Source: Gammaproteobacteria bacterium
GTDB lineage: Bacteria > Pseudomonadota > Gammaproteobacteria > Steroidobacterales > Steroidobacteraceae
Reading direction: 5' to 3'
DNA length: 58,172 bases
Assembly: GCA_027315105.1 (NCBI GenBank)
Contig: DAHUYP010000033.1
Coordinates: forward strand, 1-58,172
The notes under the pieces were generated by a model. The model saw nothing but the letters and a program-made list of their open reading frames with translations. It had not been told where the DNA came from and ran no database searches. The translations under genes were made by a program, and so were the position numbers. This document shows, piece after piece, positions 25,242-32,544 of this stretch; position 1 is the first letter of the stretch; the number at the start of each line of letters is the position of its first letter.

Positions 25242-25654
25242 TCCCGGCCGCGTCCCGTATGTCGAGCACGCCGGTCGAGATTCGCCAGCTCCAGGTCCAC
25301 GCCGACGGCCGCGGTGCCGTGTTCGAGCCGCTCGAGCCCGCGCTGTTGGCCGGCTGGCGCAACGTTCATACGGTGGTCACGCAGCCGGGCGCCGTGCGCG
25401 GCAACCATCGCCACGTACGCGGCACCGAAGTCACCGCGGTATTCGGTCCGGCATTGGTGCGTTATCGCACCGGCGCGCGCATCGAGGAGCGGCAGGTGCC
25501 CGCGGGCCAGGCCTGGCGCTTCGTGTTTCCGCCCGGGACCGCACACGCGTTCAAGAACACGGGCACGACACCGGTCGTGATGGTGAGCTTCAATACCGAA
25601 GAGCACGATCCCGCCCGGCCGGATGCCGAGCGCGAAGAACTGATCGCGCCCTGA
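25238..25654 (+). CDS. Cupin-fold protein, sugar-epimerase-like
   Basis: 138 residues. The ATG overlaps the stop of the YbhB gene (ATGA), so the two are coupled; an ATG at 25259 is a possible alternative. The cupin metal motif is visible as G-A-V-R-G-N-H-R-H-V-R-G-T-E, and the second as F-V-F-P-P-G-T-A-H-A-F-K-N, ending in V-V-M-V-S-F-N-T-E-E-H-D. The pattern resembles the short WxcM/FdtA-type or dTDP-sugar epimerase-like cupins, but no sugar-nucleotide gene adjoins it. Confidence 0.78.
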   Translation: MIPAASRMSSTPVEIRQLQVHADGRGAVFEPLEPALLAGWRNVHTVVTQPGAVRGNHRHVRGTEVTAVFGPALVRYRTGARIEERQVPAGQAWRFVFPPGTAHAFKNTGTTPVVMVSFNTEEHDPARPDAEREELIAP

Positions 25655-25666
25655 GCGGATTCGCGC

Positions 25667-26581
25667 ATGCGCGTGACGGCCACTCGAGCCGGTTGGAGCT
25701 CGGCGCGGCGCTCAGGCAGCCCGCCGGGCCGGCGGCTGGCCGCCGCGCTGATGTGCTGCGCGGCGTTGTCGGTAATCGATTTCCCCGGCGTCATGGCCGC
25801 GCCATGGTCGCCCGCGGCCGCGCCGCTGGAGCTGGCGCGCGGCGTGCGCAGCCGCGGCTGCGGCGCACATGACGGCATACGTGCGCCGCTGCGCGACAAC
25901 ACGGCGCTGGACGCCGCCGCCGGCCGCTGGTCGAGCGGGACGAGTCTGAAGTCGGCGATCCAGCGTTCGGGCTACCGCGACGAGCAATCCGCCGCGCTGC
26001 ACGTGGACGGCGATGCTGCAGCGGTGCGACAGGCATTGGCGCTGAGGCTGTGCGTGGCGCTGACCGACGCCAGCTTCGTCGATCTCGGCAGCGCACAGCG
26101 CGGCCACGATAGCTGGATCATCGTTGCGGCGCCGTTCGCGCCGCCGCCGGCCGCCGATGCAGCCCGCGTCGGCACGGAGCTGCTGCAGCGAATCAACGCC
26201 GCCCGTGCCCAGGGCGCACGCTGCGGGCGCACCGTGTTCGCGCCGGCGCCGCCGCTGCGACCCAATGCGCTGCTGAGCCGTGCCGCCCTGGCCCACGCAC
26301 GGGACATGCTCGACCACGATCACTTCGCGCACGCGGGCCATGACGGCAGCACGCCGGCGGCACGGGTCGGCGCCACCGGCTATCGCTACCGCATCGTCGG
26401 CGAGAACATTGCGTCCGGGCCCGAGACCGCGGCCGAGGCGGTCCGGGGCTGGCTCGCGAGCCCGGCTCATTGCCAGAACATCATGGACCCGCGTTTCCAC
26501 GACAGCGGCATCGCCTATGCCGCCAACGACCGCGGCGCACCGCGCATCTACTGGGTGCAGGACTTCGCCGCGCCGCGTTGA
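25667..26581 (+). CDS. CAP-domain (SCP/PR1-like) exported protein
   Basis: 304 residues with an N-terminal hydrophobic export segment (residues about 22-45). The C-terminal half (about 165-300) is a CAP domain: L-L-Q-R-I-N-A-A-R-A-Q-G, L-S-R-A-A-L-A-H-A-R-D-M-L-D-H-D-H-F-A-H, G-E-N-I-A-S-G, W-L-A-S-P-A-H-C-Q-N-I-M-D-P-R-F and W-V-Q-D-F-A. The cavity histidines and glutamate are in place. The N-terminal half is not recognised and includes two Cys. It follows the cupin gene by 12 bases. Bacterial CAP proteins are secreted and mostly of unknown activity. Confidence 0.87.
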   Translation: MRVTATRAGWSSARRSGSPPGRRLAAALMCCAALSVIDFPGVMAAPWSPAAAPLELARGVRSRGCGAHDGIRAPLRDNTALDAAAGRWSSGTSLKSAIQRSGYRDEQSAALHVDGDAAAVRQALALRLCVALTDASFVDLGSAQRGHDSWIIVAAPFAPPPAADAARVGTELLQRINAARAQGARCGRTVFAPAPPLRPNALLSRAALAHARDMLDHDHFAHAGHDGSTPAARVGATGYRYRIVGENIASGPETAAEAVRGWLASPAHCQNIMDPRFHDSGIAYAANDRGAPRIYWVQDFAAPR

Positions 26582-26637
26582 GCGGCACGCTCGCGGCCGC
26601 TTGCGACCCGTACGGCAGGCACCGCGCCGCGGGAAGA

Positions 26638-27159
26638 TCAGTCCGGCTGCGCGAGCGTGATCAGTTGCGCGATCAGGCGCTGCGTGGCGGCCGCGCCGAG
26701 ACGCGCGCTCAGCAGGCGCTCGTGTTCCTCGTGCACCCTGAGCGCACGTGTCAGCAGTCGCTTGCCGGCCACCGTCACTTGCAGTATCTGGGCGCGCCGA
26801 TCGCGCGTCGAGCTGCGGCGCCGGACCAGGCCGCGTCGCGCAAGGCCGCGCACCAGCGGCGCGAAATTGGCCTTCTGGAATCCCAGCGCCTGGCAGACGT
26901 CGATGGCCCGCAGGCCCGGGTTCTGGTCGATGACGATCAGTACCCCGAGCTCCCCGGGCTTCAGATCGAACTGCGACAGCAGCGCGGTGAAGCTCGTGAA
27001 CACCGCCAGCTGGGCACGCCTGAGCGCGTGCCCCACGTGATGCGCCAGCGGTCCGAGGCGCACGCCGCCGGCGGCCGGCGCGGGCATCGCGCTCCTGGCA
27101 TCCGCCGCGCCATGCCCCCGGGCGCCGTGCTCGGTGGCCCGCCTACTGCTGTCCCCCAT
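26638..27159 (-). CDS. MarR-family transcriptional regulator
   Basis: 173 residues. The winged helix covers about residues 60-130: L-K-P-G-E-L-G-V-L-I-V-I-D-Q-N-P-G, the recognition segment A-L-G-F-Q-K-A-N-F-A-P-L-V-R-G-L-A-R-R-G-L-V, and the wing R-R-R-S-S-T-R-D-R-R-A-Q-I-L-Q-V-T, the D-x-R signature of MarR. No conserved N-terminal redox Cys of the OhrR type is seen. It diverges from an OsmC-family gene and probably controls it. The N-terminal 30 residues are low complexity, so an ATG at 27087 is a possible start. Confidence 0.88.
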   Translation of the reverse strand: MGDSSRRATEHGARGHGAADARSAMPAPAAGGVRLGPLAHHVGHALRRAQLAVFTSFTALLSQFDLKPGELGVLIVIDQNPGLRAIDVCQALGFQKANFAPLVRGLARRGLVRRRSSTRDRRAQILQVTVAGKRLLTRALRVHEEHERLLSARLGAAATQRLIAQLITLAQPD

Positions 27160-27284
27160 GCTCGCGCTCGTCTTCCGCCCATGACGTGAGCGTGTGCGGC
27201 AATGATCGACACGAACGCAGCCGGGCGCAAGAGCGAGGCGGCTGCGATATGCTACGGGTTAGTCCTACAGTGACGGCAGCCGGG

Positions 27285-27788
27285 ATGCAGATGGCGGAAT
27301 ATTCAGCCGAAATCATCTGGGAACGCGGTGCTGCGGCCTTCACCGACAACCGCTACAGCCGCCGGCATCGCCTGCGCTTCGACGGCGGACTCGAGGTGCC
27401 CGGCTCGTCCTCGCCCCACTCGGTACCGGTGCCGCTGTCGGATCCCGGCGCCATGGATCCCGAAGAGGCCTTCGTCGCGGCGCTGTCGAGCTGCCACATG
27501 CTCTGGTTCCTGTCGATCGCCGCCAGGCAGGGATATCGGATCGATCGGTATCGCGACCAGGCCAGCGGCCTGATGACCCAGGATGCCGCCGGCAGGTGGT
27601 GCATCGGTGTCGTCACGCTGCGGCCCGAAGCGCAGTTCTCCGGCGAGCGGCTGCCGAGCGCGCAGCAGATCGACGCGCTGCACCGCGAGGCGCACGCAGA
27701 ATGCTACATCGCCCATTCGGTGACGGCGCAGGTGCGTTGCGAGCCGGTCCCGGCACGGCATGACGGCGACGGCGGTGCCCGCGCCTAG
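27285..27788 (+). CDS. OsmC-family protein (peroxide detoxification type)
   Basis: 167 residues. The OsmC pattern is seen as D-P-E-E-A-F-V-A-A-L-S-S-C-H-M-L-W-F-L with the first Cys, and H-A-E-C-Y-I-A-H-S-V with the second, which in Ohr/OsmC reduce organic hydroperoxides. F-D-G-G-L-E-V-P-G-S-S-S-P-H supplies the conserved Arg/Glu side. The start may be 27285, 27291 or 27249. It is divergent from a MarR regulator, the usual layout for peroxide-sensing pairs. Its stop overlaps the convergent dinB stop by 4 bases. Confidence 0.85.
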   Translation: MQMAEYSAEIIWERGAAAFTDNRYSRRHRLRFDGGLEVPGSSSPHSVPVPLSDPGAMDPEEAFVAALSSCHMLWFLSIAARQGYRIDRYRDQASGLMTQDAAGRWCIGVVTLRPEAQFSGERLPSAQQIDALHREAHAECYIAHSVTAQVRCEPVPARHDGDGGARA

Positions 27789-28966
27789 AACAGCGGCAAC
27801 GCGGCCGGTTCCGCGGCAGCGGCGTCGCGCGTCAATGAATCGATGCGCACCAGGCCGGCGACTTTCACCCCCAGCAGACGCAGCCGGCGATCGAGCGGTG
27901 CGCGCTTCAGACACAGTCCGGCCGTGCGGCGGATGACGGCGGCGTCATTCGTGTACCGGTCGATGGTCTGATCGCGCGTCGCACGCTGGAAATTGTCATA
28001 GCGCAGCTTCACGCCGATGGTCTTGCCGGCATAGCCGTGATGCTGCAGATCGTCGGCCAGGCGCTGGCACAGCGCGCTGAACAGATCGCGCAATTGCGCC
28101 CGATCACGCACCGCGTGCAGATCGCGCTCGAACGTGGTCTCCCGGCTCATCGATACCGGCTCGCTCTCGGTCACCACCGGCCGGTCATCCCGGCCCCAGG
28201 CGGCATCGAACATCCAGCCGCCATGCTTGGGACCGAAATGCCGCATCAGCCAGCCGCGCTCGCAGCGCGCCAGCGCACCGATGGTCCGTACGCCGAGCTG
28301 CTCGAGTCGGGCATTGGCCTTCGGTCCGATGCCATGGATCTTCCGGCACGGCAGCGGCCAGATCCTCGACGCCAGTTCCGACTCGTAGACGATCGACACG
28401 CCGTTCGGCTTGTCGAACTCGCTGGCCATCTTGGCGATCAGCTTGTTCGGCGCCACGCCGAGCGAGCAGGTGAGCCCGGTATGCTCGAAGATGGCACGCT
28501 GGATGGTCAGCGCGAGCGCACGGCCGCCTTGCGCCTGCCCGCCTTCGGCCGCGCTGAAGTCGATGTACACCTCGTCCACGCCGCGGTCCTCGATGACCGG
28601 CGCATGGCGCGCGATCACGGCCTTGAACAGCCGCGAATAGCGGCGGTACTCATCGAAATCCACCGGCAGCAGGATGGCCTGCGGGCACAGCTGCGCCGCC
28701 TTCATGAGCCCCATCGCCGAATGCACGCCGAAGGCGCGCGCAGCGTAGGTAGCCGTGGTGACGACCCCGCGGCCGGCGTAGTCGCGCAACCGCGTCAATT
28801 CGCCGGGCCTGGAATCGGCCTGCCCGAGCTGTCGACTGCTGCCGCCGATCACGACCGGCGCGCCGCGCAGCTGCGGGTAACGCAGCAACTCGACCGAAGC
28901 ATAGAACGCATCCATGTCCAGATGCGCGATGCGTCGGATCGGCGCTGCCGGTTCGATCTGCGCCAT
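27785..28966 (-). CDS. dinB: DNA polymerase IV
   Basis: 393 residues, a Y-family translesion polymerase. The catalytic motifs are I-A-H-L-D-M-D-A-F-Y-A-S-V-E (residues 13-26) and D-R-G-V-D-E-V-Y-I-D-F-S. The fingers motif A-T-Y-A-A-R-A-F-G-V-H-S-A-M follows the usual YxAR pattern, and G-I-G-P-K-A-N-A-R-L-E-Q-L-G is the thumb HhH. The C-terminus ends A-L-P-L-F, a likely sliding-clamp-binding motif. It copies damaged DNA at the cost of accuracy. There is no obvious LexA box in the 62 bases upstream. Confidence 0.94.
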   Translation of the reverse strand: MAQIEPAAPIRRIAHLDMDAFYASVELLRYPQLRGAPVVIGGSSRQLGQADSRPGELTRLRDYAGRGVVTTATYAARAFGVHSAMGLMKAAQLCPQAILLPVDFDEYRRYSRLFKAVIARHAPVIEDRGVDEVYIDFSAAEGGQAQGGRALALTIQRAIFEHTGLTCSLGVAPNKLIAKMASEFDKPNGVSIVYESELASRIWPLPCRKIHGIGPKANARLEQLGVRTIGALARCERGWLMRHFGPKHGGWMFDAAWGRDDRPVVTESEPVSMSRETTFERDLHAVRDRAQLRDLFSALCQRLADDLQHHGYAGKTIGVKLRYDNFQRATRDQTIDRYTNDAAVIRRTAGLCLKRAPLDRRLRLLGVKVAGLVRIDSLTRDAAAAEPAALPLF

Positions 28967-29028
28967 ACGTGCCCGTCATGATAGACGCCGGAGAGCCGGG
29001 CGCCAAAGGCAAGCCGCGGCGGGCGCCG

Positions 29029-30141
29029 CTAGCGCTGGCTGCCGGAGCCGACCGGCCGCGCCACACCCGAGCGCACCAGGTCCGATTCCCAGCGCCGGGA
29101 CACATGGCGCTGCACCGCCGCCTCGATCACCGCGCTCGGGATCTCGCCATCCGCGTCCACGCCCACGCCGCGCGGCAAGGCCGTCGCCGGCATGCATGGC
29201 AGTTGTTCCAGGGCTGCCCGCGTCGGGTTGCCCGGCTTGTCCCGTTCGGCGTCGTAGTCGCCGATCGAGTAGACCCCCTGCGGGTGCCGGTATAAGTTCG
29301 GCAGGAACGACAGATAAGGTGAATCCGACAGAAACGCCGCCAGGGTGCTGAAGGAAGACACCGAGCACACCAGCAAATCGGCGTTCGCCAGCGCCAGCAC
29401 ATCCGAGCAATCGCCGGCCGGCAGATCGGCGGTGGTGATGCAGCGCCATTGGCGGGTAAGCGGCTCGAGCTGCTGCTCGGTGCCGTCGCTGAGCAGCAGC
29501 AGCTGCCAGGTGTCGCCGAGCGCGCGATCGAGCGAGCGCGCCAGCGCGCACAGCCACTCGATCGGCAGCGAGATGCTGGCGGCGCGCTGGTAAGCGCGCG
29601 GGTCCCCCGGCGGCGCGAAGTCCCCCAGGCGCATATGCATGCCCACGAGCACCTTGTGCGGATCGATGCGCTCGCGCAGCCGCAGCAGGTTACGGGCGGC
29701 ATAGCGGCTCTGGTAGAGCGTGGAGCGGATGAACTCGCGCGCTGCCTGGACGTGGTAGAAGCCGCCCCACAGCCCTTCGGTCACCAGCACGAAGGCGCGC
29801 CGCCGGTGCAGCCCGCGTACCGCGGCGAAGCGCTCGAGCGCGCCGACCGCATCGCCGCCGCCGTGTTCCAGATAATCCGACTCCGTGAACTCGACCACGG
29901 GCAACAGATGCTCGAGCGCGCGGTTGTAGATCCAGTCATCCGGCGCGGTGCGAAAATGCCACCAATAGGCGCGCCGGTTCATGCCGAACGCAGGCGGCAG
30001 CAGTCTGGCATTCAGGACCTGCGAAGCGAGGAACGCTCGCGCCCACGGCACGAACTCGTTGCCGAGGCCATAGCCCCGCCGCTTTACCCGCGGCAGGCAA
30101 AATCGCAGCGGCGCTCGCTCCCAGGCACTCCTCATGCGCAA
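29029..30141 (-). CDS. GT11-like glycosyltransferase (alpha-1,2-fucosyltransferase family fold)
   Basis: 370 residues. The clearest motif is V-L-V-G-M-H-M-R-L-G-D-F near residue 170, matching the HxRxGD donor-binding motif of GT11/GT37 transferases; L-L-L-L-S-D-G-T and the C-terminal V-C-S-V-S-S-F-S-T-L-A-A-F-L follow as in those families. The N-terminal R-G-Y-G-L-G-N-E-F is like the G-x-G-N loop. The sugar used is unknown. It is divergent from two FkbM methyltransferases and is likely a surface-glycan gene. Confidence 0.72.
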   Translation of the reverse strand: MRMRSAWERAPLRFCLPRVKRRGYGLGNEFVPWARAFLASQVLNARLLPPAFGMNRRAYWWHFRTAPDDWIYNRALEHLLPVVEFTESDYLEHGGGDAVGALERFAAVRGLHRRRAFVLVTEGLWGGFYHVQAAREFIRSTLYQSRYAARNLLRLRERIDPHKVLVGMHMRLGDFAPPGDPRAYQRAASISLPIEWLCALARSLDRALGDTWQLLLLSDGTEQQLEPLTRQWRCITTADLPAGDCSDVLALANADLLVCSVSSFSTLAAFLSDSPYLSFLPNLYRHPQGVYSIGDYDAERDKPGNPTRAALEQLPCMPATALPRGVGVDADGEIPSAVIEAAVQRHVSRRWESDLVRSGVARPVGSGSQR

Positions 30142-30488
30142 GCCACGGGGTCCTCGCGCCCTTGGGCAGCGCCCGGTGGGAAAGGCCGGCGCCGATGGCA
30201 GCCACCGCGCCCGCTGACTGGCGCGCCCGGTCGTGTACGGACAAGCGTGATCATGTTTCGGAAATCATAGCCAAATGTCCGCCGATGCGCTGGACTGGCT
30301 GCGTGCAGCTCGGCCCTGCGCCGCAGGCGGCGTCCCGAGCGTCAGAGGCTATACTGCCGGTGCGAAGCGGACCGATGCGGCGCAGTTGCGCGCGGCCGCG
30401 GCGCATCCGTACCGCGCGGGGCGTTGCGTCGCGCGCGGCCAGGGGGCACGAGGGCAAAGCGTTGACGGCTGCCGGAGGAATTCAAGCG
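30142..30488. other. 347-base divergent intergenic region with a TATACT-containing 5' element
   Basis: The gap between the GT11-like gene and the first FkbM gene holds no convincing protein gene. At 30350-30370 it has TATACTGCCGGTGCGAAGCG, nearly identical to 31455-31475 before the second FkbM gene (18 of 21 bases). The TATACT looks like a -10 box, but no good -35 box is seen. The last 15 bases contain GGAGGA, the ribosome-binding site of the FkbM gene. Confidence 0.55.
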
Positions 30489-31361
30489 GTGGATATTGCC
30501 CCATGGATGATTCGCAATGTACCGACCCGCCCGTTGAAGCGGCTGATCTGGAGCCTGGTGCGCCGCCGGGAATTCGACTTCGACACCACGACGTTCCGGG
30601 GATGGTCGTTGAAGGGCAACACGACCGACTGGATCCAGCGCAGCCTGTATTACTTCGGGCTTTGGGAGCCGAATCTGTCCGCGTGGATCGAGCGCCGGCT
30701 GTCCGCCGGCGATGTCTTCGTCGACGTCGGTGCAAATGTCGGCTACTTCACGTTGCTGGCCTCGGCACGCGTCGGCGCGAGCGGCAAAGTCGTTGCGATC
30801 GAGCCGATGCCGGAGATCTTCCGTCATCTCTCCGAGCACGTGGCCGGCAATTCCCTGCAGAACGTGCGGCTCATCAACGAAGCCGCCGTCGGTCCCGGCG
30901 AGGAGGGCGAGGTGCGGCTGTACTGGGGCGGCGATGCCAATACCGGCTCCACCGGCATGTTGCCGCGCGATCAGCCCGCACGCAGTGCGGCCGTGACCGC
31001 CCGCACACTCGCTTCGATGCTTACCGACGAAGAATGCCGCAGGACCAGGCTGATCAAGATCGACGTCGAGGGCGTGGAGGCCGCCGTGGTGCGCGGACTG
31101 GCCGCGCAGTGCGGCAGATTTCGCGACGATCTCGAACTGGTGGTGGAGGTCGTGCACGACCCGAACGACGGCGCTGCCGGGACCGGCCTCCTGCGGTACA
31201 TGGAAGGACTCGGATTCCACGCCTACGTCATTCGGGACGACCATCATTTCAACGAGTACGCCGTCAGGAATACGAGGCGCCTGGTGCCGGTCAGGCTGAC
31301 GCACGCGCTGTCGCAGTCGCATAACATCATCTTCTCGCGCATGGACAGCGAGACGCTGTAG
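30489..31361 (+). CDS. FkbM-family methyltransferase (first of a tandem pair)
   Basis: 290 residues from a GTG (VDIAPWMIRNVP) with GGAGGA nine bases upstream at 30474-30479. Motif I is V-F-V-D-V-G-A-N-V-G-Y-F-T-L-L-A, then V-V-A-I-E-P-M-P-E-I-F, and the late L-I-K-I-D-V-E-G-V-E-A-A-V-V-R-G typical of FkbM. These enzymes methylate hydroxyls on sugars or polyketides using SAM. The frame is open 109 codons upstream, but that part reads as noise and lacks a ribosome-binding site. Its partner glycan is unknown. Confidence 0.88.
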   Translation: MDIAPWMIRNVPTRPLKRLIWSLVRRREFDFDTTTFRGWSLKGNTTDWIQRSLYYFGLWEPNLSAWIERRLSAGDVFVDVGANVGYFTLLASARVGASGKVVAIEPMPEIFRHLSEHVAGNSLQNVRLINEAAVGPGEEGEVRLYWGGDANTGSTGMLPRDQPARSAAVTARTLASMLTDEECRRTRLIKIDVEGVEAAVVRGLAAQCGRFRDDLELVVEVVHDPNDGAAGTGLLRYMEGLGFHAYVIRDDHHFNEYAVRNTRRLVPVRLTHALSQSHNIIFSRMDSETL

Positions 31362-31421
31362 CGACGGCAGACGATCCGGGCGGCAACCCGGGGTGGGCGG
31401 CCGGCCGACGCCGACCTGCAG

Positions 31422-31442
31422 CGGCGGCGGCGGCGGCGGCGG
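31422..31442. repeat. (CGG)7 trinucleotide tract upstream of the second FkbM gene
   Basis: Seven perfect CGG units end 12 bases before TATACT (31455-31460). A -35 box spaced 17 bases from that TATACT would fall inside the tract. Short GC triplet runs are expected by chance in such GC-rich DNA, so significance is unclear. Confidence 0.6.
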
Positions 31443-31553
31443 ACCGCGGGACGGTATACTGCCGTAGCGAAGCGACAACCGGGTAGCATTCAGTCCGGCG
31501 CTGCCGAGCAGTCGCGGTTTGGCCGCCCGGACGCGTCAGGGAGATTCCGACAG

Positions 31554-32495
31554 ATGGCGAGTTCGAGTTCGATTCGGTCGCGGCTGCGCCAGATGGACCG
31601 TTATCTGCGAGCCAAGCGGGAGGACCTGCTGGCCTCGATTCTCCGCCTGACCCGGCCGTGGAATATATCGATCGTGCGCAAGGCCCGATTCAAGGCCAGC
31701 ATGGGCGAGCAGGATTTCCTGCTCGCCTATCGGCATGGCGAATATTTTCTCGTCTTCACGCACGACCGGGTCATCAGCAAGGGCGTGTACGCCTCTTCGA
31801 GGGGCGGCTTCGACTTCCAGAAATTCGAGCGCGCGCTCAAATTGCTCGGACCCGGCTTCCGCCTGGACGTGCTGGTCGATGTCGGCGCCAACATCGGCAC
31901 CATCTGCATCCCGGCCGTCAGGAGGGGCCTCGCCCGACAGGCGGTCGCCATCGAGCCCGAGCCGCGAAACTATCGGTTGCTGGTCGCCAATATTCTGCTG
32001 AACGACCTCGGGGCGGTCATAAGGACCCATCAGACGGCGCTCGGCGGCCCGAACGTCGCATCGCTGAAACTCGGACTCTCCGCCGGCAGCAGCGGCAACC
32101 ATCAGATATCGGTTGCCTCGGCGCTCGGCCCGGCGGCCGCGCCGAATGAAAACGAGATCGTGGTGCCGTCGACGACCCTGGACGACATCGTGCCGTCGCT
32201 GAGTCCGGAACACTCGCTGATCTGGATCGATACCGAAGGCTACGAGGGCATCATCCTGTCCGGCGCGGCGGCGGCGGTGGCCCGCCGCGTGCCGCTGGTC
32301 ATCGAATTCACGCCGCAATTCATGCGCACGCTGAACTCGTACCCCGCGCTCAAGCAGGCGTTGCTCAATTATTCCCTCTACTACGATCTGGCCGACGCCG
32401 CCCCGCAGGGTGTCCCGATCTCCGAGGCCTCGCTCGACGCGCTCTGGCAGCGGCTGAGCGGCCCGCAATTCCAGACCGATCTGCTGGTGACGTAG
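31554..32495 (+). CDS. FkbM-family methyltransferase (second of a tandem pair)
   Basis: 313 residues. SAM motif V-L-V-D-V-G-A-N-I-G-T-I-C-I-P-A, then A-V-A-I-E-P-E-P-R-N-Y-R-L-L, and L-I-W-I-D-T-E-G-Y-E-G-I-I-L-S-G, the FkbM late acidic motif. The N-terminal 90 residues (basic, R-Q-M-D-R-Y-L-R-A-K-R) are not like the first copy, so the two are different subfamilies rather than a recent duplication. It has its own TATACT element upstream. Cytoplasmic; no signal peptide. Confidence 0.87.
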   Translation: MASSSSIRSRLRQMDRYLRAKREDLLASILRLTRPWNISIVRKARFKASMGEQDFLLAYRHGEYFLVFTHDRVISKGVYASSRGGFDFQKFERALKLLGPGFRLDVLVDVGANIGTICIPAVRRGLARQAVAIEPEPRNYRLLVANILLNDLGAVIRTHQTALGGPNVASLKLGLSAGSSGNHQISVASALGPAAAPNENEIVVPSTTLDDIVPSLSPEHSLIWIDTEGYEGIILSGAAAAVARRVPLVIEFTPQFMRTLNSYPALKQALLNYSLYYDLADAAPQGVPISEASLDALWQRLSGPQFQTDLLVT

Positions 32496-32544
32496 ACCGA
32501 CGAGGCCGGCGGCCGCCGCGGCGCGCCGCGCGCGCATGCACGGC

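Noticed and set aside
27160..27284. Inverted-repeat MarR operator between the MarR and OsmC genes
   Set aside because: CTACGGGTTAGTCCTAC looked palindromic at first, but the halves do not pair; no reliable operator could be named.
31378..31553. Extra gene between the two FkbM genes
   Set aside because: The stretch has only short GC-driven frames and contains a triplet run and a promoter-like element.
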